Assembly (NCBI RefSeq): GCF_014633365.1
Contig: NC_068338.1
Span: 50,107,716-50,171,715 of the forward strand
Length of the DNA: 64,000 nt
Source: Diospyros lotus
Lineage: Eukaryota; Streptophyta; Magnoliopsida; Ericales; Ebenaceae
Direction: 5' to 3'
The position numbers and the translations under genes are program-made. The notes under the pieces were generated by a model. The model was given only the letters and a program-made list of their open reading frames with translations, did not search any database and was not told the DNA's origin. Every line of letters starts with the position of its first letter. Position 1 is the first letter of the stretch. Shown here piece by piece: positions 1 to 13,900 of the stretch.

Positions 1-477
1 AGGTTCATACTGATTTTGCAGGACTAACATTTCAATTTCTTCTCTCTTTCTCTAGAAGTAAATGAAAAGGGCAGGGACAAAAATTTCTTGTATGTTTCTA
101 AAATTATTTTCTGTGAAAATTCCCGGTTCCAAACACGGCCAAATTAAGCATCGGGCTCTTGTTTGCTTAGCTAATCTGAACTGGACTTTTGAAACTACTG
201 ATCACTTTTTACCTGCATTCTTAATTTCTCTTTGATTAGATTATGCTATTGGATAGTGGGAAATTGTGAAGGACTGGACTTGTCATCATCCAGCCATATC
301 AAATTTAGTGCCAGTTCTTGTCACAGTCTCTTTCAGTTTTGCTTTAGATCTTGTCTACCGTTTGGTTAAACCAAGTCAAATTGCCAGTTGTTTTCCTCCC
401 GATCAGTTTGTCAACACAATTGAAGTTTGTTTTGTCATTACGTATTGAGTGGCACAACTTTGTTTTTCCTATGGCAG

Positions 478-1064
478 ATGGAAATGGAGCTCACAAATGG
501 GAAATCATATACAGGATCTCACTTGGTATTGCCAGGGGAATAGATCATCTTCATACTGGAATGCATAAGCCCATAATCCATGGCAATCTCAAATCGAAAA
601 ACATATTATTGGACCGCAATTACCAGCCATGCGTGTCAGATTCCGGCTTACATCTCCTCTTGAATCCCACAGCAGGGCAAGAGATGCTCGAAGTGTCTGC
701 AGCACAGGGATATAAAGCGCCCGAGTTGATTGAGATGAAGGATGCAAGCCAAGAAACTGATGTATACAGCCTCGGCGTGATCTTTCTAGAAATTCTTACA
801 GGGAGGGAGCCAATCAACGAGAACCCAACCCCTGATGAGGACTTCTATTTGCCAAACTCCATGAGAAATGCCCTGCTTGAGAATCGAATTATGGACCTAT
901 ACCGCGCTGACATTCTTCTTGGACAAAGCGGTGATCAGATTCGAGTTCATGAAGAACGCATACACAAGTTTTTTCAGCTTGCGATATCTTGTTGTTCTAC
1001 TTCACCCTCTCGTAGGCCCCACATCAAGCAAGTCCTCAGGAAGCTTGATGAAATCGGAAGGTAA
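478..1064 (+). CDS. LRR receptor-like kinase (pseudokinase type), 3' terminal exon
   Basis: The last 194 residues of a plant receptor-like kinase. The exon opens after an AG acceptor at 476-477 (phase: two bases complete a codon) and ends at a TAA. It contains the C-terminal kinase lobe: the subdomain VIb segment HGNLKSKNILLD, then VSDSGLHLL, then YKAPEL, then the DVYSLGVIFLEILTG helix and a final RRPHIKQVL segment. The catalytic loop reads HGN where an active kinase has HRD, and the metal-binding DFG reads DSG. Both are typical of LRR-III-like pseudokinases, of the sort often annotated as TMKL1-like. These proteins are plasma-membrane receptors that probably signal by scaffolding, not phosphotransfer. 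The extracellular LRR part and the N-lobe must lie upstream of this window; bases 1-477 look like intron. Family is well supported, the exact subfamily is not. Confidence 0.8.
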
Positions 1065-3177
1065 AAGCCCGGATTCTGCGGAAACTAGGTCTTCTTGATA
1101 AATCAGCTTAGACAAACTGATATGAAGCTGAGTATGACACTTAGGTTAACTAAATTCGTCGTCCCTGATAGTTACAGATAGAATGGTGATGGTTACGAGG
1201 GATACAGATTTTTTTTTTTTGTTTTTGGTGGGGAGAAGGGGACTTAATTTGGTGACTTTGAAGCAAAGAGGAAGCTCTTTAGCCATCAAATTCTGATAGT
1301 TTCGTCGGCATGGACGCCCCTTTAGGTATAAAGATTTTGAACATTACAGCAAGCTAGCACGGATTATAGAGTTGGCTGTTTCAGGGATTTGATCTTCGGG
1401 GGATATTGAAATGTTGCTTGGAGCATGAAGAAGGGCGAGATGGGCTATTTTCAGTTTGTTCAGTTCCACATGTTTGAGTATCAGTAAGCTGAAAAAGAGG
1501 CTAGAGAGCTCTTCTATTGAAGTTGGATTTTCTTTTCCAACTTCTAGACGAATTAATTTCCCACAAAATTTTTTTATGATCCTTAGTTTGTTAACAGTAC
1601 AGGACTCGCAGAAAATGAATATTGGGGTTAATACTAGAGTTTCTTTTCTGTTGGTTTGTGCATTATTTAGCTCTTTTTGAGTTTGATCATCTTAAGAAAC
1701 TAGTTTTCAGTTTCGTCCTTTACCATGAAATCAAAGTTTTCCCTTTGTTTTTTAGGGCACGTTTTAGTAGTGTTCCTGACAGTCAGAAGCAAACCAACGT
1801 CGAGGGATGGGGCCCTGCGATTGGTCCGTCAAGAAATGGCTAGTACATGCAAATACTCTGACGCTCGAGTGAGTAAAAGAGAAAGAAATGACAAAATATT
1901 AGTAAGTCAAAGAGAAACATATCTTGGTTCTGAAGAAAGAGTTCATATAGAAAGAGGAGTTCTCTTATATGCATATGTCGTGCGTTTGAAGGTGATGGAA
2001 CCGAGTATTCGGCATCGGTGGAGATTTTCAGGTGATAGCATAGTATCGACAAGAGTCTCATTAATGTGAATGAGATCTGCCATTAATGAGGATGAGATTT
2101 GAGCGAGCGTGCAAATACTTAGTATGGGGGTTGTAATGATGCTGCTGCAAGCTAGTGCAGGACCAGGGCCAGGCCAAGATTGAGCTATGAAAATTGGGTC
2201 AAGATTGAGCGGGAGAGTCACGTACTAATGGTAAAGTTCTTTTGTGATTAGAAAATTGCAAAATTAAATTATAAAGATGACTTTCTTGTTCAATTCTTTT
2301 GGGATAAAAAATCTCAATAAATTAATATTTTTAAATAAAAAATTAAAAAGATTTGACTTCCCAATTCAATATTTTGAAGATTTTACCTACTCCCTCCATA
2401 TTTATACACAATGTGTATCGCTATATAACATATATCTAAACATTACTGTTCATTGTCCTTAAATCTCTAGCTGGCAATGGATGGGGAAAGTGTTGGATGG
2501 TAGTTGGGTGTGCATTGGTCTTCATGTAAGAATGCATCTATCTTGGGGTGGCATTGGCAGGCTGATTAATTTGATGCCATACTTTGTGAAATCATCATGA
2601 CATCATCTATACGGCTGAACTTAATTCGGTTTTTATTTTTGATTTTGATTTTAATTTTATTATGAATAAGAATACATTATCTGTACTAAATAAATTTATC
2701 GATACATTAAATAATTCATAAATTACGTCCACCTAATAAATACTTAAAAATCTCATATGACTTTTGCATGTGATGAATTTAAGTTTTAAAAGTTTAAATA
2801 ACACATAATATGAAGAAAATATATAATTCTAATCATGGTTAAAAATGAAAATCAAGATTTGAAACACTATTTTGGTCGTAATTTAACAATCAAGCTCAAT
2901 TAATTAAACTTTTATATAAAAACCAAAATAATTGAAATAATCGGAAAGACCAAATTGGATTGAAAGCAGAACCGATGCTGAAAATGTTTAATGGGCATTT
3001 AGAACATTTAATAATAATAATAGTCTAAAATTTAGTAACTTTGTAAAGTGATCATCCCATTGGTAAAGCCGAATAATGAAACAGTACAAGGCAGAAGAAT
3101 ATTACAACACAAAGATGGTGGGTACAATGGAGAGTATTATCTTCTAATCTTCTGAATTAGAATTATTGCTTTGATGA
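1065..3177. other. Intergenic region between kinase and ceramide kinase 3' ends
   Basis: About 2.1 kb without a convincing gene. The first few hundred bases are probably the kinase 3' untranslated region. From about 2240 on the DNA is strongly AT-rich, with only short chance reading frames. The stretch 2620-2980 has degenerate inverted similarity between its ends and may be an old small transposon, but I could not define its borders. The two flanking genes converge here. Confidence 0.5.
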
Positions 3178-6100
3178 TTAGACTTCAGGGCCAGTGGCAA
3201 ATAAGCTGATGAGCCCCCGGAAAACTTGCGCCGAGAGCTGGTGTGCTTGAAGGACCTCGCCGTCTACATTCCAGACGCTCTCCTGGTTGCCCGAAGAAGT
3301 GAACACGAAGGCCGGGGTCTACACATAACACGCGAAAAGAAGTTAACAAAGGCGTCCAACTTGGTGCACGAAACATCCCGCTCTATGTGAATGCATGTGC
3401 AAGTAATTTAAAAGCGAAAATCATAGTTCTGAAGATAGGTTGAAAAGAAATGAAATGGCGGGGAGGAAACATACTTTGTGGTGCTCCACAAACTCAAAGT
3501 CCAGGGGATGTCCGCCTCGCCTTGCCAGCTGCATAAGGTGCCTGTAGAAATCGAAGAACAAAAATGGAAAAGCAGCCCACATTAGAATCTTTGATTTGTT
3601 GTCAGACATGATCTCAAAAAGGAACACACAATTGAACATTGACGGGTCTGACGAAAGCGATGCAGAAGTTCTATAACATGGCAGCATTGGAAAACCCTTT
3701 CCAGTTTCTATGGGGAAAGTCATTTGCTTACCATAAATATAATGGACGAGGGCAGTCTCTAATCAGTATAAGATCCAGTAACCCGTCTGAAAGGTGTGCA
3801 TCGGCCACCAAACCATCAGGTGCTCTTTCATTTCTGCAAGAGATTACAGCAGCTCCAATGCTAAGAAAGCGCCCTTTCGATCTCACCCATCTTGAGTCTT
3901 GTAGATTCTGTGCTGGCATCGGTTGCATTGCTTTTGTATTACAAACACTACAATTGGCACGGCAAGCGGTTCTTTCAGATCTTTTAGGTAGGCCCCATAA
4001 TGCTCTTTTTCTGCTATTCTGAACACTTTTCTCGGAAGCGGAATGAACTCCTTCAGATTTAGTTTCTATGTACGCTATTTCTGCTTCATATGAACTGAGG
4101 GAGAGAAATAAAGATCATAACTTAAAATGTCAAAGACAATTGGTATACTGTACAAAGAATAAAAGAATGTATGAAGCCAGTCTCTCACAAATCCACCACT
4201 CCACAATATAAGAACTCGACCACTTTTCTTTTAGTGTCAAGATAAGAAAAATATTGGCAAAACCAGGTCAACAGCTCAAATGGAGAACCAATCCACAATA
4301 ATTATCAAAAAATAAATATTGACAGATAAGAACTACAACTGAGATTGTTTACACATATTAGTCAACAAAAGAATTTCAGTTGAGCAGGGTTTGATGAAAA
4401 TCCTGAGTAGGTGTGGCTAGCGATTCTGTCAAAGCTTGAGTAACAGAACTTGCAGTAAACCAGGCATCTCTTACTTTTAATTCTATCAATAAAATTAATC
4501 CAAAAACGTGTAACTATTTCTTCCAAATATAGAAGGGGAATTTTTTTTTTTATCAATATATTTATGGTTTTTCTCATATAAAACCAAAATCTGCACAGAA
4601 ATTTCTGTGCGACTGAGCTAATACAATAAACCAGAGAGGCCTAGAATAGCACAAATATTGAAGGTCAAGATCTACTACTCCATAACACCAAAAAGATACA
4701 TGGTCTCTGAGAGAAAACCTGTGTCTCAGGAACACCGTGGTTCCTGCATAATCATACCGCTTTGGGCCCATCCAACGATATTTTTCACTCTCTGTGATGA
4801 CATCTCCATAAAATCCATACCTGGTAAGATTCGGCAAATAAATAATTACAAATCTAAAAATTAAATCTCATGTTCTACTATATAACTATAAGCCCTTGTG
4901 TTAAGTATTGCAACAACTGACAGTTCATGAGTTAAAACTAGTTCCAAGTTTCTTGAAGAACTTCTGGACCATATCCAAACTTAATTATATGGTCAGGTGG
5001 CCATAATTTCTCAGTAGCTTCACATAAGAGCTAGAAAACAAAACTTAACTGATCAAGCTGGTCCAGGTTATTACGATTAAAGAGGAATCAATATGGAAAA
5101 AAAATTTGACCCAGCCTAGTCAAAACACACACACATGCACACATGTTACATGTACATTTGCAGCAAAAAGGTTAAAAAGTGAACATAGTTCACAAATTTT
5201 TATTGTGTCAAAGGCATTGTGTGTCATCCTAAGGTATGTGCATAGTAACAATGAGAAATTACCCAGCAAAGGAAGCTGCATAGCGTACGTAAGGTTCATC
5301 CTTTGATGTTGATGCCAGTTTCCATCTTACAACTTGAACTATATCAAGGCATACCCTTTTACCTAGGACGATATGCAATGCAGATGTTATAGGATCTCGA
5401 GTTCCAGTAGTACTGCAGAATTCAAAGCAAATATGCTCAACTCCACAAATTATTTTTGAAATAGTAAGCTCTGTAATGTAGACCATCAGAGAATGCTAAA
5501 GCAATTTACAAGCAGCTCATGCAAAAGGATAATGGTGGCTTTACACTAACTCTTTAACTAAATCTAGGACATGTGATAGCTGATCAAATAGCTCAGTACT
5601 ATGAGTTTTCAGGTTCCTCAGACAACTATAGAACTTTCATATTATCTGCTTAAATAGCAGGGTGATTCATTTAGTTCCCTCCATGACTCAACCTCAGGCA
5701 TCAAGAAAAAAATAGAACGCCACATCTCATAAGCTGCACATAAACCAAAGCCAGATCTGGCCCATCATGCAGAGTAATTACATTCAACTTCCAAGGTGTT
5801 AAAAAAGGAGCATTTTAGCTTACTTAGGTTGCCAAATATCAGAAAGGTGTATTTAGCCAGCTAACCAAGATATACTTGAATATACAACAGATAGATTCTA
5901 ACAGAAAGGCATGTGCTATGTTCATAACACTCAGTCTCTTTTCTTTTCTTTTCTTTTTTCAACTTTTTTTTCCAGTAAATGCAAAGAAAGAAAAGTCCAT
6001 TCTCACAGAAGCCTATGCTCTCTTGCTTACAAATGTCCATTTCTAAATAAATTGAAAAGCCTGAAAGAAAAACATGGTTGGAAGAAAAGCCTCAAGCTCT

Positions 6101-9100
6101 TATACAGGCAGCAAAATGCAATTCAAAATTTTGAAGAGAATTTAATAGAGCTTCAATGTATATCCCACATCACCCAGATAAAACTTAGAAAGTGATCCTT
6201 GAAGTGCAAACCATAAATTGCAACTAAGCTACAAGGTGGAAGCTGAATGGAGCACTTCAAAAATTTATATAATAAGTTTGATACAGATATCACAAGATAT
6301 TTGGGCATACCCCCGATATATAAGGCTCCCTACCTTGCGCAATTCATTTTTGTATTCAGCCTTACCCTTGCTTTGCAAAGAGATTATTTCCACAAGGCGA
6401 ACCCATAACCTCTCAATCACAACTGAGCAACCCTACTATTGCCACTAAGTCTCACCCTCACATCACTAGACACTCCAGCCGCTAAGAAAATTAATGTCAA
6501 CAAGAACTAAATATGTGGAAATACTAATTTCAATGAAGATATCTTAAAAATAAGAGAACAAATAAGCCTCAAAAAACAGAGAGAATTATGGATCACAAGG
6601 CAACAGAAACAAAATACCACATTACAATGGCATCGGTGGAGCCTGAAGGAATAATGCCAAGTCTAAACCTTTCATTTGGGAGAGAAAACTCGGGACCTTT
6701 GTCTGCTTAAACCAACAAAGAGGCAATAATCAGATGCCCACATAATAAAATATCCAATTGAAATTACTGCTTTATTTTCTTTTCTTTTCTCTTTGCCTTT
6801 CTAGAGGAGAGTGTCAAGTGCAGTTTACAAGCTTACAGTGATCGCCTCAATAGATGGATACGCATAAACTGACCTGTATTGCCACAATTGTCTTCAGTTC
6901 CTGTACCACATGACCATGATAAGCAAGACGGTTAAGCAATGAAGTTACCAAATCATACTACAAAGACATGTTTGAAGGTATACCACTATGGCATGTACTA
7001 AAACTTTTTGATCTTGATTCATTAAGTCTTGAACCTGGGAGAAGAGGAGAACTGGCTTCACTGTGGTCAGAAGGCTCAGCAACAGTTTCATTTGCATCAT
7101 GAACCTTGGCACACCCATCATTCCCACTATTATGCATGAAATCTAGTGGAGCTGGTGGATAAGGTGCTTTAAGCCTCAAAGACAGAAGCCCATTAAGGAT
7201 CTCATTAAAAAAACCATCACCACCCTGGATCCAAATCAAATTGTAAAGTCCCAAAAAATTTGGAAATTAGCTGGAAGAACAAACAGAATCTTATGTTGCT
7301 GCAAAAAACAGGAATCAGAAACCATCACAACAACCAATGTTGTAAGGGTGTAACATAAATACATGATAACTTACCAGAAATCAACATCTAGATAAGTTAC
7401 ATTTGTGACCAAAAGAACAAAAAAAGTTTCACTGGGCATTTTTATGTTGATTCATCAGATTTCAGGAAATCCACAATGGGCTTAATTTTGTGTGACCAGT
7501 GCTTACCACGATCAAAAATCTCTTTCCTGTTGGATAAAATAGACAGCAATACAAACAGTTCACCATTTTAATTTGAAAGGAATAAACAGCATCCACCAAG
7601 TTCACACACACATGCATGTATATATATCTCCCTTCATGTCAAGGAAGACATATTCCTTAAAAGCTTCAGATGTTTCTTCAGGAACCCAATTCCATAGCAC
7701 CCATCATCATTAATGTCTTTAAATATGGGTTTTACAATTCACATTGGAGAGACCATCACTTGCTAAATGCCATTCTGCATTGCCCTTTTATTCTACTGCC
7801 ACATAGCATTTGGTAATACTCTGATGATGACAAACTATTATAATCACAAAAGATTTGAAAAATAGGTACACCATTTGTGAAAGCATTGGAAGTGGAAAAA
7901 AAATGGATAATGCCCAGAAAATAAAACAAAAAAAAAAGAATTGATAACACAGTTTGAATTTAAATGATTCCAATAAACTAACTACAAAGTGTCTCAACAA
8001 ACAAAAAGAAGCTTCAATGCAATGGATAAGGTGGAAGTACTGTCATAATAATAAGCTTGAGAGGATCTGTAACCTATAAAACCACCTAAAAAAATATCTA
8101 AAAGTTTGCAGAAGATAAATGCCTGAGAGTCTTTATACTTACAACAGCTACAACACCATCATATGAATTTAGCTCCCTATTTGTAATGGTGGACATCACA
8201 TCAAATGCATGTCCTGCCCTCTGCGTCACAATTACCTAATGAAGAGATAGAAAACAAATGTGAGATTATGTTATTAATAATATTGACCAAACTCCATGTG
8301 GACATACTTGTAGTTTAACTTAAAATGCCGAGCAGAAAAAAAAACTCAAAATGATTATGGACAAAATATTAGCAAGCGATTATGCCATAGTTCAATAATC
8401 AGCTCAAGTAGAACATTTTCACCTACAATGTGGAGTCAAAGTCAACAACTCCAAAAAAGTTAAGCTAACAAGACGATGGTGACACACACTCATATACTTA
8501 ATAAACAATAAGCAAGATAAATACATAAAATCCCCGAGTGCAGTGCCCCATGCCTAATTTACATGCATCTGGAGGCCCCATATGAAAGTCAAACATTCAT
8601 ATCTATACCAAGTATTTTGATATTTCATAATTCCGAGCTACCCCAAAAATGATCAAGTTGCCTGACACAATGAATATACAGACTAAATATATCATCCCCA
8701 ATGAAGAATCACTGACACAATTAAACATGCTGTTGTTCTTCAGACCGCCACACACACAGCAAACTATCCCTCCAAGAACTCACTGATTATACCCTCAAAA
8801 ATCAGACACACAGCACTCGATAGAAAACACAAGAATAGGAATAGAAAACAGCAACAAAAAAACACAAGAGACACAACAATTTTATCCTGGTTCAGTCTCA
8901 TAAATGAGACCTACATCCAGACTGCCTTAGGCCCATGAAAACTTCACTATCTTGAAACCCTTACAGCGATTACATGCACTAGAAAATTACCCCTCTTTCC
9001 CTCAGTCTAAAACCCTAGACTAAACAGAGAAGAACACCCCAAGAGAACATACAAAATAACCCTTCTCTCGGCCTAGTACATACTTGCTCAAATCTCTCAA

Positions 9101-10944
9101 GACTAACCAATGTTTTCATGCCTCATACCCGAGCCCTCCCCAGCCCCTATTTATAAAACATAAGGGCGGGCAGGACAGTTACAACTAACTGCCCATCCTG
9201 ATTGAAATAAATCACCTTCCGGTCAGCTTAAAACAAACTAACAACCAACTGTTACAACAAGAAAATATGCTAACAGATTTCCTAGAGAAAAATACTAAGT
9301 ACAGAAAACTAATCTAAGACAAATGTCTTCACACATGCAAAAAATTATAGAATAAAAATGTTGGAAAATTCTTTGCCTTCTGATCTCCAAGTCTGGTCAA
9401 CCACCTGGTTAACCCTCACAATTAAATAATGACTGTATAGTAATCTCATTGTAAATCTCTGGTAAAGTTGTCAAAAAGTTGGGGGCAGATTTTCTACTCT
9501 AGTTCCTCATTCATTAGTTCATACAAATAAATATGTTCATCATAGATAAAGTTAAATATAAACAGATGTACGAAGTTCAAGTTTGAGTTCTTCGAACTGT
9601 AGAAACATCTATTACCCGTGTCAAATGTATATAGAAAGTTACCTTTGTCTTTACTTTAGCATGAAAAAATATGGGAGCCACTGCTTCCCAAGTTCTACAT
9701 CCATTTCCTTTCCCGCTCTTTGGATGAACAAAAACCTAGTCAACACAAGTAAAGTCTGGAAAAAATAGTGATGCTAGTTCATTTCCATTTCAGTGACCCA
9801 GTACGGTGTACAAAGAAATTAGAATGAGAAAAGCACAAACTGAATTACATAATTACTCATTCTGCATACCAGAAGACTCTTTGGTCGCCCCTTTTCTGTG
9901 TTAAGAGAAGCACTAATCCGGTTAACCCAAATCTGGCATGCATTCAAGTCCTTGTGACCAAAAGTGTATACAGATGGGGCCCAAACAGAAGGTCTTGAGT
10001 TTGACCTATGAACCCCGTGCACTGTAAAGCGATACATCTGCAGCAGAAAACAGAACTTTATACACCAATAAAACACAATAGCATGTAGAATAATAAGGGA
10101 AAAAGTGAATAAGACTGGATATGACCTCAGATGTACGGTGCGAAAGACATCTACCAGCATTTGCAAGAATAGATTCATGAACCAAACCCCAGTCTATGAA
10201 CTCAACAGCATATACATCAGAAAACTTGATTGCACTTTCACTCTTAGAGTCAAGTTTAATGCCCAGACAAGATGATTCCTCTGGCTCCTAGCACACATAG
10301 ACAGGAAAACAACATAAAAGGTCAGTCCAGGCACTTATCCAGAAAATAATGGGCAATAACTGCACAAGCTGAGAGGCTTATACCTATCAAATTAATGATG
10401 CATATTTTTTTTTTTTTTTTTTGAGAGAATAAAACCTCTATCACTAACATAGTCCAGGAAAATAAATATTATTCTGTAACAAAACCTTCTAAAAGAAAAT
10501 CAACACACATAGTTTGACCTGAGTCATAGTGCTAGGAAACAATTTTGAAATAACCAAAAAATGAATGGGATTACCCCAACCTTGTCACTCTTAGAATCTT
10601 CCAACGAATTAAATAAACAAGCAATCAATTCAAAGATTCTTGAGTTTAGCAATAGCAATAGCAATCATACACAATGAGAGAAAACCATTAGTATATGTGA
10701 AAATTTTCCAACAACACAATGTGGTGAAAAGCCACATGCTCATCCAACACAAAAGAAAAAAAAAATGAATCCACTAATATCTGTTTAAGAGGTGGAATAA
10801 ATATAAGGGTAACAGAAAAAGTTCACGATCTAACTCTTTTTTTTTTTGCTTGTATCAATCTAACTCCTTTTTAGTCATCTCTCCTTGCATTACCCACAAT
10901 GCACCACTCTTGTGGATCTTCCTCTGCATCAGCCCTTAAAATGA

Positions 10945-10986
<42 letters not shown>

Positions 10987-13900
10987 CACGGCATGCACTC
11001 ACAATGAACATATCCCTAGAGTAGCCTCTCTCTCTCTCTCTCTCTCTCAAACACGCACGCACGCACACTGATGAAGATCGAAGGAGCAAATATTTTGGGA
11101 AACAATATTTTAAGTGTAGAAATAGGAATTAGTATTGCTTTAATATTTTATTCTGTTTTCTTTCCTAATTTCTTTTGTTTCTTTTAATATCTTTTTATTT
11201 CCTTTGTAGACTAGTTAGATTGGGATTATGTTTACAATCTTTAATTAGATTGGATCAAGGAATCCTAGTTAGAGTAGATTATTATCTATCAATTGCCTAT
11301 TAATAGTCCTTTTTGGTTGCAATTGAAGACAGATTTTGATGATTGATATTGAATATTGATGTTGGTTATGAGTAACCAGGATTACTCATGTGTTTTAGTT
11401 TGGGTTCTGCATCACACACAGATACACAGAACCACGTGTGCCCAAGACAGATTTCACATCTGCCTGTGAATAAGGACTCTTTAAAAACCATCAAATTCTT
11501 TATCTCCATCTCTTAAAACTGACTCTAATACTGTTTAAGAGAAAGGAATATGAAACTCTGTCCCCAGCACAAAATATGGAAAACTAGATCTTGCAATTTC
11601 ATAGCCCTGACATCCCACAAGATGCTCCCGAAGCCACGTCATGGCCACGGCATGACCACAAGCTACCTGAGAAGCTCTCTATTAAGTTTTCAAATTTCAA
11701 CCACTTCGGGCTGTGAAGTTCCCTGTTTCCCATGCAGTATCTTAGTCCAAGCATTCCTGAGTCAGGGGCTCAAGCCTCTGTCCAGCCCCTAAAATGGGCT
11801 GGAGTTGAATCGGAATTTCTGGGAAATTCCGTTAGAACAGAGTTTTAGGGAGAGAGATAGAGAGACGAGAGAAGAGAATTGAGAAAGAAGAGAGTTGTTA
11901 TTTCATTCCAAAAACTGCTTTTCTGTTTCAGCCTTCCCCTATTTATTCATAGGTAGGTAGGTAGGTTAGTTCTAACCCCCTCTCCCGCCTTCCATTCTCC
12001 TTCTACTTATTACAATAATACCCCTCAAGTCCTAACAATCCCCCCCCCCCCCCCCCATGAATTAATTCTTGACCTCAAGAATTTAGAGCAAGCTGATAGC
12101 ATGGGGAAATCTTGTCAACACATCTGGCAGGTATTCCCAAGTCAATTGGTCTGGCGGTAAATGAGACCATCGAATCAGCACTTGAGTAATAGGGGCAGCT
12201 CCTCTATAGATCACCCTTTTATCCAGAATTGCCCGAGGTTCAATGGGCTCTTTTGATTCCTCCTCTATAAGTGGTAAGACAGCAAGTGATAGGCCTTCAT
12301 TTCCTTCCTCTACTGGTGGCAATGAAATCCCAGTAGTGGTTGTTACTCCTCTAGCCTTTTTTAATAAAGATACGTGGAATACCGGATGTATTCTCACATC
12401 TTCTGGTAGTTGCAACCGATAGGCCACCTCCCCTACCTTCTCTACAACTGCATAAGGCCCAAAATATTTTGGATTGAATTTGGATACTGCTCTCTTAGTA
12501 AAAGCAAGCTGCAAAAAACTTCTGACCTTCAAAAACACTACATCCCCCACATTGAACTTCCGCTCACTTCTCTTTTTATTTGCATAGTGAACCATCCTAC
12601 TCTTAGCAGTTGCTAATTCCCTTTTAAGCTCTACTAAGACTTCTCTTCTTTTCTGAAAGTATTGTTCTACATCTACCATTGTAGCAGTAGAACTGGAAAT
12701 GACATGAAGTAATGGTGGATTGTACCCAAACACAACTTCAAAAGGGGTCCGTTTAATAGTTGTATGATATGTAGAATTGTACCACCATTGAGCAAGTGAT
12801 AGCCAACGGTGCCAACTCCTAGGCCTAGCAAAACACATACAGCGAAGGTAGGCCTCTAAACACTGATTTACTCTCTCCGTTTATCCGTCCGTTTCAGGAT
12901 GATATGCTGTAGATAAGTGTAGACCCACTCCCAAATTCTTGAATAATTCCTGCCAAAATTTACTGGTGAATACCTTGTCTCTATTAGACACAATGGTCTT
13001 GGGAATTTCATGAATTTTAAAGACTGAATCCAGCAATAATCTGGCCACTTTTGAAGCTGTAAAGGGGTGTGTCAAACTGAGGAAATCGGCGAACTTAGTT
13101 AAACAGTCCACAATCACTAAAATTGTATCCTTGCCTTCTGATTTCGGTAAGCCTTCTATAAAATCCATTGAGATATCCTTCCATGCTTGATCCGGAATTG
13201 GTAGTGGCTATAATAACCCTGGTAGAGCCACAGTTTCATGCTTGCATCTTTGGCACACTTCACATTCCAGCACATTTCACCACTGTTTTCTTTAATCCTG
13301 CCCAATAGAAAACACGTCTTACCTGATGATAAGTGGCTCTTACCCTTGAATGTCCGCCTACTGCTGATCCGTGCATGGCCCTCAAAATCTGTAACTTTAG
13401 CTGGTCATCCTCCCCTACCACAATTTGGCCTTTGAACCGAATGAGTCCCCCAACAAGAGGATAGCCCTGTTGTCCGTTAGTCGTTATTGCTAACTGCTAT
13501 AACAATGTCTGCAACCAAGGTGTTTGGTCATAGCTCCTCACCACTTCCTCTACCCATTCAAGAGTTACAGCTATGGCTTGGCAGACCCACTTTTCCTCTC
13601 TTCTGGACAGCGCATCTGCCACTAAATTCTCCTTTCCTCTGTAAATGAGTGCGTAACCGCTGTTGAAGCAAAAATTGAAGGTTTTTGTGGTATGTTTTAA
13701 TCACAAACTAATTATTCTCCAAGTAATGGCGCCACTTTTCAACAACTACCAAGACTGCTATCAGCTCTTTATCATACACACTCAGGCCTAGATGTTTAGG
13801 AGCTAAACCTTGGCTTATGTAAGCCAAAGGTTTCCCTTCCTGCATGACAACACGCACTCCGCTATCACAAGCATCTGTTTACTAATTGTTTTGAGAAATC

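Noticed and set aside
2390..2420. CTCCCTCCATATTTATAC, resembling a Stowaway MITE tip
   Set aside because: No inverted partner or TA duplication was found nearby.
11523..11675. Minus-strand open segment with [13 protein letters not shown]
   Set aside because: It reads like protein but has no start, no partner exon and no family that I can name, so I did not call a gene.
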